Source: a virus
Length of the DNA: 20,855 nucleotides
Reading direction: 5' to 3' (one strand)
IMG/VR virus record: IMGVR_UViG_3300044843_000161
Location: 1-20,855 of that record
Under the pieces are notes generated by a model. That model saw only the letters and a program-made list of their open reading frames with translations, did no database searches and was not told the origin of the DNA. The stretch's first letter is position 1. Each line of letters starts with the position of its first letter. Position numbers and translations under genes: made by a program. Of the stretch, positions 1-7,493 are shown piece after piece.

Positions 1-57
1 TCCTTAGTGGATTATATCCAATCCGGTCGAGTTGCACAATCGTATGGCGGGGAGTAA
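1..57 (+). CDS. C-terminal end of an upstream gene (partial)
   Basis: Frame 1 is open from the first base of the window and ends at a TAA at 55-57, giving an 18-residue C-terminal tail that finishes in SYGGE. It lies in the same direction as all other genes and stops 9 bases before the ATG of the methyltransferase gene, as expected for a neighbour in a tightly packed operon. The GGGGAG that probably serves as the next gene's ribosome binding site (49-54) lies inside these last codons. Too little is present to assign a function. Another frame is also open over this short stretch, so the coding call is only moderately supported. Confidence 0.4.
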   Translation, partial: SLVDYIQSGRVAQSYGGE

Positions 58-66
58 ACTGGCTCG

Positions 67-1356
67 ATGAAAAGCGACACTAAAAAATGGCCAGCCGCCA
101 AAGTGGAACTGATGCCGGTCTCTCGGGTCGGTCCCTATGCCCGGAACTCTCGCACCCACAGCGACGAGCAGGTGGCGCAGATCGCCGCTTCCATCAACGA
201 GTGGGGATGGACTATCCCGGTGCTTGTTGACGAAGGCGGCCAACTGATCGCCGGTCATGGTCGCCTGCTGGCGGCCCGTAAACTCGGGTTGCCGGAAGTC
301 CCGGCCATGACGGCGACTGGATGGACCGAGGCTCAGAAGAAAGCCTACGTCATCGCCGACAACAAGCTGGCGCTGAATGCCGGGTGGGACTTGGACGCGC
401 TCAAGGTTGAGCTTGCCGATTTGGGCGAGCTTGGATTTGACGTCGGGCTGACCGGCTTCGGCGGCGATGAGCTTGCCTACTTGCTTGCCGAGCAAACGGA
501 AGGTCTGACCGATCCCGACGACGTTCCAGAGCCTCCCGCCGATCCGGTGAGCGTCGAGGGCGATGTGTGGGTGTTGGGGAACCATCGTATCATCTGCGGA
601 TCGTCAACCGATGCCCATACGGTCGAGAAACTGCTTGGCCCGGTCAAGCCGCACCTGATGGTCACTGATCCGCCTTATGGCGTCGAGTATGATGCCAACT
701 GGCGCAATGAAGCGGTCATGGTCAAGGGCGAGAAGCCTGGGCAGCATGGATCAAGATCAATCGGCAAAGTGCTGAACGACGACAAGGCCGACTGGCGCGA
801 AGCCTGGGCGCTGTTCCCCGGAGATGTTGCCTATGTTTGGCATGCCGGGTTGTTCGCTGGCGTGGTCGCGGACTCCCTGATTTCCTGCGATTTCACGTTG
901 CGCTCCCAGATCATCTGGGCCAAGAGCAATTTTGCCATCGGGCGCGGCGACTATCATTGGCACCACGAGCCGTGTTGGTATGTCGTCCGACAGAAGGCCA
1001 CCGGCCACTACTGCGGAGACCGCAAGCAGACAACCCTCTGGCAAATCCCCAAGCCTGCGAAGTCCGAGACCGGCCACAGCACCCAAAAGCCCGTCGAGTG
1101 CATGAAGCGCCCCATCGAGAACAACAGCAGCCCCGGCCAAGCCGTCTACGAGCCATTCAGCGGTTCCGGCACGACCATCATCGCCGGTGAGATGACCGGG
1201 CGGCACATCTATGCCATCGAGCTAAACCCGGCCTATGTGGACGTTGCCGTCAAGCGGTGGCAGGAGTTCACCGGGAAGCAAGCAACTCTAGAAGCAACCG
1301 GCGCGACGTTCGCCCAGGTCGCAGAGGACAAGACCAATGCCAATGCCGCCGCATAA
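67..1356 (+). CDS. ParB-like domain / DNA methyltransferase fusion
   Basis: A 429-residue DNA modification protein. Residues about 12-100 resemble a ParB/sulfiredoxin-type domain, with the typical motif AGHGRLLAARKLG at 62-74. The C-terminal part is an amino-methyltransferase. The catalytic motif DPPY is at 201-204, HSTQKPVE at 337-344, and the S-adenosylmethionine-binding motif EPFSGSGTT at 362-370. The order, catalytic motif before SAM motif, is that of the beta class, and DPPY favours N6-adenine methylation, with N4-cytosine possible. Proteins of this architecture are common just upstream of phage terminases, where they may protect phage DNA from host restriction; that role is inferred. 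The ATG at 67 has GGGGAG 12 bases upstream. The 3' end overlaps the small terminase gene by 20 bases. The recognition sequence cannot be predicted. Confidence 0.93.
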   Translation: MKSDTKKWPAAKVELMPVSRVGPYARNSRTHSDEQVAQIAASINEWGWTIPVLVDEGGQLIAGHGRLLAARKLGLPEVPAMTATGWTEAQKKAYVIADNKLALNAGWDLDALKVELADLGELGFDVGLTGFGGDELAYLLAEQTEGLTDPDDVPEPPADPVSVEGDVWVLGNHRIICGSSTDAHTVEKLLGPVKPHLMVTDPPYGVEYDANWRNEAVMVKGEKPGQHGSRSIGKVLNDDKADWREAWALFPGDVAYVWHAGLFAGVVADSLISCDFTLRSQIIWAKSNFAIGRGDYHWHHEPCWYVVRQKATGHYCGDRKQTTLWQIPKPAKSETGHSTQKPVECMKRPIENNSSPGQAVYEPFSGSGTTIIAGEMTGRHIYAIELNPAYVDVAVKRWQEFTGKQATLEATGATFAQVAEDKTNANAAA

Positions 1357-1693
1357 GCCAACCGAGCAGCAGCGCAAGACCGTCAAGGCCATGAGCGCCT
1401 ATGGCATCCCGCAAGACGACATCGCTAAGGTCATCGGCATTCACGACACCACGCTGCGCGAGCATTACCGGGACGAACTGGACAAGGCCAATGCCGAGGC
1501 CTGTGCCAGGGTGGCCGAGAACTTATTTCGCAAGGCGACGGGCGAGGGCCGCGAATCCGTGACTGCAGCTATCTTCTGGCTCAAGACGCGAGGCCGCTGG
1601 AAAGAAACCACCGTGCAGGAACACACCGGCCCGGACGGCGGGGCCATCATTCAGCGTATTGAGCGGGTCATCGTCGACCCGAAAGACGATTGA
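1337..1693 (+). CDS. Putative terminase small subunit
   Basis: A 118-residue protein. Residues about 20-45 form a helix-turn-helix-like segment (IPQDDIAKVIGIHDTTLREHY), followed by a charged, helical C-terminal part. Its place directly before the large terminase gene, its size and its HTH fit a small terminase subunit, which recognises the phage DNA and hands it to the large subunit for packaging. The start overlaps the methyltransferase gene by 20 bases. A second in-frame ATG at 1343 is also possible. The stop TGA (1691-1693) overlaps the TTG start of the large subunit, which suggests translational coupling. The small-subunit role rests on the HTH and synteny; it could instead be another DNA-binding phage protein. 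Confidence 0.85.
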   Translation: MPMPPHKPTEQQRKTVKAMSAYGIPQDDIAKVIGIHDTTLREHYRDELDKANAEACARVAENLFRKATGEGRESVTAAIFWLKTRGRWKETTVQEHTGPDGGAIIQRIERVIVDPKDD

Positions 1694-2937
1694 CCCTCCG
1701 CATCCAAACCCCCCGCGTCTTCGTGCCGCTGCTCCAAGAGGGAATGCGGTACAAGGGCGCTTGGGGCGGGCGAGGTAGCGGGAAGTCGTGGTTCTTTGCC
1801 AGCTACATCATCGAGCGATGCATAGCCGAGCCGGGCCTTCGCGTCGTCTGCGTTCGAGAGGTTCAGAAGACCCTGCGGGAAAGCGCCAAGCGCCTCCTGG
1901 AGGATACAATCAAAGCCATGGGCGTCGGTTCGTTGTTCGAGATTATGGCGGACTGCATCAAGACCCCAGGCGGCGGAATCATCATCTTCCAGGGGATGCA
2001 GGATCACACGGCGGAATCCATAAAGAGCCTTGAAGGTTTTCGGGTGTGTTATTGGGAGGAGGCACAGACAGCTTCCGATAGGTCAATTGAGCTTCTTAGA
2101 CCAACTATGCGAAGTGGTTCCGAGCTTCTGTTCGCATGGAACCCCCGGAATGCGAACGACCCGGTTGACAAGCTCTTGCGCGGCCCTGACCGCCCATCCC
2201 GATCAGTCGTGGTCAAGGCCAATTGGTCCGACAACCCGTTTTTCCCCAAGGAACTGGAGGAAGAACGGCAATTTGACCTCAAGACCAACCGCGACCGATA
2301 CGGCCATATCTGGAACGGCGACTATGAGCCTGCCGCCATCGGCGCTATCTGGGACAGGGTGACGATCCACCAGGGTCGCAGGGATACCGCGCCAGAGCTT
2401 GATAGGGTCGTGGTGGGCATCGACCCTGCCGTGAGTTCCGAAAGTGGCTCAGACATGCATGGCGTCGTCGTGGCGGGCCGGTGCACCGCCGGGCATGGCT
2501 ACGTCATCCACGACGGCAGTCTGCGGGGCAGCCCACGGCAGTGGGCCGAGCGTGCCGTTGCGCTGTATGACGCCTACGAGGCCGATGCCATCGTGATCGA
2601 AGTCAACCAGGGCGGGGACATGTGCCGCCACACGCTGCAATCCGTCCGCCCTGGCCTTCGGGTGGTGGAAGTCCGCGCCACGCGGGGCAAGCACGTCCGA
2701 GCCGAGCCCATCGCCGCCCTATACAGCCTTGGCCGCGTCCATCACGTTGGGACGTTCCCAGAGCTTGAGGACCAGCTATGCCTGTTCACAGCGAGCGGGT
2801 ATGAGGGAAGTGGCTCTCCCGATAGGGCCGATGCGCTAGTATGGGCCATGACCGAGCTTTTCCCCGGCATGGTGCGCAAGGCCGCCGATCCCGCGCCGCC
2901 GAGAGTTGATTATGGGTCTGGCGGGTGGATGGGTTAG
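1690..2937 (+). CDS. terL: Terminase large subunit (packaging ATPase/nuclease)
   Basis: A 415-residue packaging motor that pumps DNA into the prohead and cuts it into genome units. The N-terminal ATPase has a Walker A motif GGRGSGKS at 26-33, a Walker B-like VCYWEEA at 119-125 with acidic E123/E124, and a likely coupling motif around FAWNPRN at 148-154. The C-terminal RNase H-like nuclease shows D245 in VVGIDPAVSS, E304 in IVIEVNQGG and a late acidic cluster at 378-381 (DRAD). Length and motif order match PBSX-type (Terminase_3) large subunits. The start is TTG at 1690, overlapping the small-subunit stop as TTGA. It is the only usable start between an in-frame stop at 1660-1662 and an ATG at 1744, and the latter would remove the strand before Walker A. 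No strong Shine-Dalgarno is visible, so coupling is likely. Confidence 0.96.
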   Translation: MTLRIQTPRVFVPLLQEGMRYKGAWGGRGSGKSWFFASYIIERCIAEPGLRVVCVREVQKTLRESAKRLLEDTIKAMGVGSLFEIMADCIKTPGGGIIIFQGMQDHTAESIKSLEGFRVCYWEEAQTASDRSIELLRPTMRSGSELLFAWNPRNANDPVDKLLRGPDRPSRSVVVKANWSDNPFFPKELEEERQFDLKTNRDRYGHIWNGDYEPAAIGAIWDRVTIHQGRRDTAPELDRVVVGIDPAVSSESGSDMHGVVVAGRCTAGHGYVIHDGSLRGSPRQWAERAVALYDAYEADAIVIEVNQGGDMCRHTLQSVRPGLRVVEVRATRGKHVRAEPIAALYSLGRVHHVGTFPELEDQLCLFTASGYEGSGSPDRADALVWAMTELFPGMVRKAADPAPPRVDYGSGGWMG

Positions 2938-3012
2938 CCGGTATACTCCCCGAGTTGACGCTTTAGGCCGCTTTGGAAAGCAGGCCCCGATCCCTTCCCG
3001 GTGTGTCCCCGC

Positions 3013-3043
3013 AAATCCCCGCTGCCTCCACCGGCGGGGATTT
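3013..3043 (+). terminator. Terminator-like hairpin after the terminase gene
   Basis: A perfect 10-bp inverted repeat, AAATCCCCGC (3013-3022) and GCGGGGATTT (3034-3043), is separated by 11 bases. It is followed by a T-rich but interrupted tract (TTTCGCGTTTCTT). It lies in the 182-base gap between the large terminase and the portal, 75 bases past the terminase stop. It could end or attenuate transcription of the packaging genes. The lack of an uninterrupted T-run leaves a processing or attenuation role open. Confidence 0.5.
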
Positions 3044-3051
3044 CGCGTTTC

Positions 3052-3080
3052 TTGACGGTGGTGTCTAAATACCGCACAAT
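3052..3080 (+). promoter_or_regulatory. Sigma70-like promoter candidate for the head/tail operon
   Basis: TTGACG at 3052-3057 matches five of six bases of the -35 consensus. After a 17-base spacer, CACAAT (3075-3080) matches four of six bases of the -10 consensus. It sits just downstream of the hairpin at 3013-3043 and about 40 bases before the TTG start of the portal gene, where a fresh start of late transcription would be useful. The pattern is seen; activity is inferred, and a phage-specific late promoter cannot be excluded. Confidence 0.4.
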
Positions 3081-3119
3081 GCGCCGCATCACCGCCGTGA
3101 GGCTGGGGAGTTTTGGGCT

Positions 3120-5027
3120 TTGGCGAAGAACGCGGGAAGTAACGATGACCTGATCCGGGAGGCCCGCGAACGGCTTCACGAATCCGAGACTGTTTCGGAC
3201 GACAACCGCCGGAACTTCGAGGAAGACATTGACTTCGCTCGCATGGCGAACCAGTGGCAAGACAAGGATCGAAAACAGCGCGAGCTTGAAGGTCGACCGT
3301 GTCTGACCATCAACAAGCTTCCCGCGTTCATTCGCTCAGTCGTCAACGAAAGCCGCCAGTCCAAGCCGGGCGTCAAGGTCTCTCCGGTTGACAGCGGCGC
3401 TGACGTTGACACTGCCGAGGTCATCTCCGGCCTGATCCGCTCCATTGAGCGCGACAGCATGGCCGATGTGGCATATGACACCGCCATTGACCAAGCCGTG
3501 TCTGGCGGCTTCGGGTTCTTCCGTATATCCATCGACTACGCCCATGAGGACAGCTTTGACCTCGTGGCGAAAATCGAGCGCGTCCCTAATTCTCTCATGG
3601 TCCATTGGGATGTGTCGTCAACCTCGTTTGACGCTTCGGACTGGAGCTATGCTTTCGTCTCGGACTTCCTGACCCAGGAGGAGTTCAAGCGCCGCTACCC
3701 CAAGGCCACGCCGGTTTCGTTCGAGGCTGGGGATCAGGAATGGCACCAAGATTGGGTGCAGGACGACAGCGTCCGCATCTCCGAATATTGGTCGCGCCAG
3801 GAAAATGAGCGGGAGATCATCCAGCTTTCGGACGGCCGCGTTATGCGGGCCGATAGCATGCCCAACGTGGCGCGCCAGTTCTTCGCTGCTGGTGGCGTCG
3901 AGTTGGGCGGGATGCTCAAGGAAGATGATGCCGTACAAGCCTTTATGGCGATCAACGGGTTGACAGAGACGCGCCGCCGAAAGGCCAAGTTCCACACAGT
4001 GACCCGCCGCCTCATGACTGGCGTCGAAGTGATTGAAGAAGAAGAATGGCCAGGATCCACCATTCCTATCTGCCCGGTGTGGGGCGAGGAGATTTTCCAC
4101 AAAGGCAACCGCTATTTCCGGTCCATGATCAGGGACGCCCGCGACCCGCAGGCCATTTTCAATTTCTGGCGGTCGGCGACCACCGAGCTTGTTGCCCTTG
4201 CCCCCCGTGCGCCATGGGTCGGCCCTCTCGGGTTCGTCCCGAGGGGACATGAGGCCAAGTGGGCAAGCGCGAACACCCGGAGCCATGCATTCCTCGAATA
4301 CGACCCGTCATCGGGCGGGGCACCCCGTCGCGAGGCTTTTGCCGGTGTTCCGGCTGGGGCGCTACAGGAGGCCATGAACGCCGCCGATGACATCAAGGCC
4401 ATCACGGGCATTTATGACAGTTCCCTCGGTGCCAGGAGCAACGAGACGAGCGGCCGGGCCATCATGGCGCGGGAAGCTCAGGGAGACGTGGCGAACTTCC
4501 ACTTCAAGGACAACTTGGCCCGTGCCATTGGCTACGCCGGTCGTGTGCTGGTAGAAATTATCCCGTCCATCTACAGCCCGCGTGAGACGATCCGCATCCT
4601 TGGCGAGGACAGCAAGGAGAAGGTCGTCCGCCTGACCATGGAAGACGGCGGGTCTGTCCTTCCCGGCATCGAAGGTGAGCAGCGCCTCTATAACCTGGCC
4701 GTGGGCCGGTATGACGTCACCGTGGCCTCCGGCCCAACCACTGCCACCCAGCGCGAGGAAACCCGCGAAACGTTGATCGAGATCATGCGGGCGGTGCCGG
4801 ATAGCGCCGCGCTCTTGGGCGACGTGCTGCTCGAGCATATGGACTTCGTAGGCGCGGACAAGGTTTCCAAGCGCCTCCAGGCGATGCTTCCGCCCCAGGT
4901 CATGGCAGCCGAGGGCATTGTGCCTCCGCCCATGCCGATGCAGCCGCAGCAGATGCCGCCTGCCATGAATCCTAACCAAATGCCCGGAGCGGCCCCGCCG
5001 CAGCCGGGAACGCCGCCGGGGGTGTAA
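3120..5027 (+). CDS. Portal protein, P22-like
   Basis: A 635-residue portal protein, forming the ring at one head vertex through which DNA enters and leaves and on which the tail is built. The N-terminal half has the pattern I know from P22-type portals: a charged helical start, then LTINKLPAFIRSVVNESRQ, a stretch on tracking many orthologous states (DTAEVISGLIRSIE), and a Gly-rich GGFGFFRIS strand. The long C-terminal part has KAITGIYDSSLGARSNETSG, the usual portal helix region. The last 45 or so residues are rich in Pro, Met and Gln and probably disordered. The start is TTG at 3120, with GGGGAG at 3105-3110 nine bases upstream; the first in-frame ATG is at 3243 and would remove conserved sequence. 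It follows the terminase and precedes the scaffold, the normal order. Confidence 0.95.
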   Translation: MAKNAGSNDDLIREARERLHESETVSDDNRRNFEEDIDFARMANQWQDKDRKQRELEGRPCLTINKLPAFIRSVVNESRQSKPGVKVSPVDSGADVDTAEVISGLIRSIERDSMADVAYDTAIDQAVSGGFGFFRISIDYAHEDSFDLVAKIERVPNSLMVHWDVSSTSFDASDWSYAFVSDFLTQEEFKRRYPKATPVSFEAGDQEWHQDWVQDDSVRISEYWSRQENEREIIQLSDGRVMRADSMPNVARQFFAAGGVELGGMLKEDDAVQAFMAINGLTETRRRKAKFHTVTRRLMTGVEVIEEEEWPGSTIPICPVWGEEIFHKGNRYFRSMIRDARDPQAIFNFWRSATTELVALAPRAPWVGPLGFVPRGHEAKWASANTRSHAFLEYDPSSGGAPRREAFAGVPAGALQEAMNAADDIKAITGIYDSSLGARSNETSGRAIMAREAQGDVANFHFKDNLARAIGYAGRVLVEIIPSIYSPRETIRILGEDSKEKVVRLTMEDGGSVLPGIEGEQRLYNLAVGRYDVTVASGPTTATQREETRETLIEIMRAVPDSAALLGDVLLEHMDFVGADKVSKRLQAMLPPQVMAAEGIVPPPMPMQPQQMPPAMNPNQMPGAAPPQPGTPPGV

Positions 5028-5036
5028 CCCGGAAAA

Positions 5037-5056
5037 GCAGCGTCGTGAGACGCCGC
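5037..5056 (+). other. GNRA-type hairpin between portal and scaffold genes
   Basis: GCGTC (5040-5044) and GACGC (5049-5053) form a 5-bp stem closed by the loop GTGA, which in RNA is a GNRA tetraloop. After one A/C mismatch the stem extends by two further GC pairs (5037-5038 with 5055-5056). It sits in the 51-base gap after the portal stop and 22 bases before the scaffold ATG. No T-run follows, so it is more likely an mRNA processing or stability element than a terminator. The structure is seen; the role is a guess. Confidence 0.35.
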
Positions 5057-5078
5057 ATCCCTTAGATGGAGCCTTCCA

Positions 5079-5972
5079 ATGTCCGATGAAGCAACCGCCC
5101 TTGAGGGAGTTGCCGCCGAAGCCGAAGCCACGATCCCGGATCCCGTTAAGGTAGCCGAGGCCGATGGCATTGAGATTGATGCGGAACAGTCCGAGGATGC
5201 CACCGAGGCCGAACATCCGCCCGAGGAGATCGAATTCGATTTCGGCGGGAACAAGTTCAAGGTGCCGAAGGGTTCGATCCCGGACGAAATAGCGGATCAG
5301 TTGGACAAATTCACCAAGGGCACTTGGTCCGATTACACCCGGAAATCACAGGAAGTCGCCGAGGTTCGCAAGTCCGTCGAGGCGAGGGCTCAAGCCGTCG
5401 CCAAGCTGGAAGGCATCAACGGCGAAGTGCTGAGCGCCTATTCCAAGGGCCTTCAGATCAAGGCTGAAATCGAGCAGCTTCGCGGTATCGACGTTAACGC
5501 GCTGTGGCAGTCCAACCCGGACCAAGCCCGCCGCGTTTCCGATTTGATGGCACAGAAGTCGGCCGAGTTCAACGCGACCGTCAACCGAGTGGCGCAGCTT
5601 GAAACCGGGCTTACGCAAGCGCAGGAGGCCGAAGCGGCCCGCCGGGCGCAGGAAGGCGAGGCCGTTCTTGAGCGCCGTATCAAGGGCTTTTCTCAGAAAA
5701 TCCCCGAAATCATCGATTACGTGGCCCAGAATTACGGCATTGACAAGGATCATGCCGCGAAGGTCTGGCGCCAAGACCCGGCAACGGCGGAAATGGCCTA
5801 CAAGGCCATGATGTTTGACCGGATGCAATTGGCGGGAAAGAAGCCTGCCCCTGTCGCGCCGAAAACCGCCGCCCCCGTGACGGCCATGAAGGCGAAGGGC
5901 GCTTCCCCTGCCTCGAATCTCAATCTCTCGGACCCGGCGGTAATGGCTAAGTACCTCCGCTCGGGCCGATAA
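5079..5972 (+). CDS. Putative head scaffolding protein
   Basis: A 297-residue protein between portal and coat genes, the usual place of the scaffold that guides coat assembly and then leaves the head. Residues 1-55 are very acidic (EAEATIPDPVKVAEADGIEI and similar). Residues about 60-95 hold a short ordered segment with FGGNKFKVP and DYTRKSQEV. The middle is a long helical, coiled-coil-like region (about 85-200). The C-terminus is Pro/Ala/Lys-rich and ends in a short helix (LSDPAVMAKYLRSGR), as expected for a coat-binding tail. The ATG at 5079 has GGAG at 5068-5071. Scaffolds diverge greatly in sequence, so the call rests on position, charge pattern and predicted coiled coil. Confidence 0.8.
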   Translation: MSDEATALEGVAAEAEATIPDPVKVAEADGIEIDAEQSEDATEAEHPPEEIEFDFGGNKFKVPKGSIPDEIADQLDKFTKGTWSDYTRKSQEVAEVRKSVEARAQAVAKLEGINGEVLSAYSKGLQIKAEIEQLRGIDVNALWQSNPDQARRVSDLMAQKSAEFNATVNRVAQLETGLTQAQEAEAARRAQEGEAVLERRIKGFSQKIPEIIDYVAQNYGIDKDHAAKVWRQDPATAEMAYKAMMFDRMQLAGKKPAPVAPKTAAPVTAMKAKGASPASNLNLSDPAVMAKYLRSGR

Positions 5973-5990
5973 TCGAAAGGAACCGCCAAC

Positions 5991-7238
5991 ATGGCGAACA
6001 CCACGCTTACTGCGGACATCATCGCGTCCGCCGCCGTGGCCGTGCTCGATAATGAGCTGGTCATGGCTCGCAAGGTCTTCCGAGGCTACGAGGAGGACTT
6101 TGGCAAAAAGGTCAACGGTTACGAGGTTGGAGAAACCATCTCGATCCGCAAGCCTGCCGACTTCACCGTTCGCGACGGCGCTACCGCGTCGGCCCAGAAC
6201 GTGACCGAGGGCAAGACCACCATCACCGTGGACAAGCGGAAGGGTGTCGATTTCAAGTTTACGTCGCAGGACCTGACCCTGAACATCAAAGACCTGACCG
6301 AGCGTGTCATTCGCCCGGCCATGGTGCAGCTTGCCAACCAGATTGACGTTGACCTGCATGGCCTTTACAAGAAGGTCCCGAACTGGGTCGGCACTCCCGG
6401 CCAGACCATCAACTCCTTCGCGGATTTCGCCAAGGGGCCGGAACGTCTGGACGAGAACGCCGCCCCCCAGGATATGCGGTGCGCCGTGATGGCTCCCGCC
6501 GATCACTGGGGCCTTGTGGGCTCTCAGACCGCGCTGTTCACCGATACCATCGTGAAGCCCGCCTATCGGCAGGGCAGCGCTGGCATGATCGGCAACGTCG
6601 ACACCTACATGACCCAGAACGTCGCCACCCTGACCACCGGCACCCGTGCGGGCTCGATCCTGGTGGACCTGTCCATCACGACCTCGACCACCACCTACGC
6701 GGCGGTCAAGGATACGTGGGTCCAGACCATCCACATCGACGCTCTGACCAACGCCACCGATACCGTCAAGAATGGCGAGGTGTTCACCATCGCTGGCGTC
6801 TATGACGTCAACCCGGTGACCAAGGCCCCGTTGGCGCACTTGAAGATGTTCACCGTCACCGCCGACGCTACCGCGTCCGGCAACGAGGTTGACCTGATCA
6901 TCAGCCCGCCGATGATTTGGACTGGCGCCCACAAGAATGTGGACGTCCAGGGCGTTTCCGACCTGAACAATCAGGCCGTAACGTTCATGGGTTCGGCCAG
7001 CACCAACTATCGTCAGAACATGGTGTTCCACAAGAACGCCTTCGCTCTGGTGACTGTGCCGCTGGTGGCCCCGCCCGGCGCTGTTGACGTGGGTCGCAAG
7101 ACTTACAACGGCACCAGCGTCCGCGTGATCCCGGTCTATGACGGTATCACCGATGAGTCGCTGTGGCGTCTGGATGTGCTCTATGGCATGCAGGCCATTG
7201 ATCCGCGCCTGGCCGTCCGTCTGTCGGGCACCGCCTAA
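5991..7238 (+). CDS. Major capsid (coat) protein, P22-like
   Basis: A 415-residue coat protein that builds the icosahedral head. The N-terminal part (ADIIASAAVAVLDNELVMAR, then GYEVGETISIRKP and GVDFKFTSQDLTLNIKDLTE) follows the pattern of P22 gp5-type coat proteins, with the N-arm, E-loop and spine helix of the HK97 fold. A Thr-rich beta segment of roughly residues 210-310 corresponds in position to the inserted domain of this family. The end (TSVRVIPVYDGITDESLWRL) is typical of the P-domain strand and C-terminus. The ATG at 5991 has AAAGGA at 5976-5981; the same TCGAAAGGA context precedes the next gene, at 7273-7281. A strong GC hairpin follows the stop. Confidence 0.93.
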   Translation: MANTTLTADIIASAAVAVLDNELVMARKVFRGYEEDFGKKVNGYEVGETISIRKPADFTVRDGATASAQNVTEGKTTITVDKRKGVDFKFTSQDLTLNIKDLTERVIRPAMVQLANQIDVDLHGLYKKVPNWVGTPGQTINSFADFAKGPERLDENAAPQDMRCAVMAPADHWGLVGSQTALFTDTIVKPAYRQGSAGMIGNVDTYMTQNVATLTTGTRAGSILVDLSITTSTTTYAAVKDTWVQTIHIDALTNATDTVKNGEVFTIAGVYDVNPVTKAPLAHLKMFTVTADATASGNEVDLIISPPMIWTGAHKNVDVQGVSDLNNQAVTFMGSASTNYRQNMVFHKNAFALVTVPLVAPPGAVDVGRKTYNGTSVRVIPVYDGITDESLWRLDVLYGMQAIDPRLAVRLSGTA

Positions 7239-7244
7239 CTAACC

Positions 7245-7266
7245 GGGGAGGGTTTCGGCCCTCCCC
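7245..7266 (+). terminator. Strong GC hairpin after the coat gene
   Basis: GGGGAGGG (7245-7252) pairs perfectly with CCCTCCCC (7259-7266). The intervening TTTCGG can close further with a T-G wobble around a TTCG loop, one of the most stable RNA tetraloops. It begins 7 bases after the coat stop. There is no T-run behind it, so full Rho-independent termination is unlikely. A partial terminator or a 3' stabiliser of the coat mRNA, which would raise coat output over downstream genes, is the better inference. Confidence 0.5.
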
Positions 7267-7289
7267 ACCATCTCGAAAGGACAAATGAC

Positions 7290-7493
7290 ATGGCTGAAAA
7301 GCAGCTTTCCGACGGCGGTCCCGATGGCACCGTCCTTGGTCAGTCCGCCTCCGACCTGATCGCCTTCCACGGCGAGACTGGAACGGCCCAGACCACTTTG
7401 ACCGCTCTGGCTACCGGCGCCACCATCGCTACCGTGGTGACCTCGGTTCAGCAGATCATTGCCAGGTTGCAGGCCAAGGGCCTGTTCGGCTGA
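7290..7493 (+). CDS. Small coat-linked protein, possible head fibre/decoration protein
   Basis: A 67-residue protein directly after the coat gene. The central motif GTVLGQSASDLIAFHGETG resembles the G-x-x-L-G-x-S-x-x-D-x-x-x-F-x-G pattern I know from small phage head-fibre or decoration-type proteins, which are often placed here. The C-terminal half is a Thr/Ala-rich stretch followed by a short helix (TSVQQIIARLQAKGLFG) that could mediate oligomerisation. AAAGGA at 7276-7281 lies eight bases before the ATG, copying the coat gene's ribosome binding site, so high expression is plausible. The stop overlaps the next start as TGATG. The structural role is inferred from motif memory and position. 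Confidence 0.8.
   Translation: MAEKQLSDGGPDGTVLGQSASDLIAFHGETGTAQTTLTALATGATIATVVTSVQQIIARLQAKGLFG

Noticed and set aside
2955-2960. A second TTGACG, a possible -35 box, just after the terminase stop
   Set aside because: No -10-like hexamer lies 16-18 bases downstream; the sequence there is GC-rich (AAGCAG region). A TATACT at 2942 has no matching -35 upstream.
5346-7031. 561-codon open frame on the minus strand across scaffold and coat genes
   Set aside because: It is antisense to two well-supported structural genes, is rich in His/Gly/Arg as expected for a mirror of GC-rich coding DNA, and shows no motif or ribosome binding site of its own.
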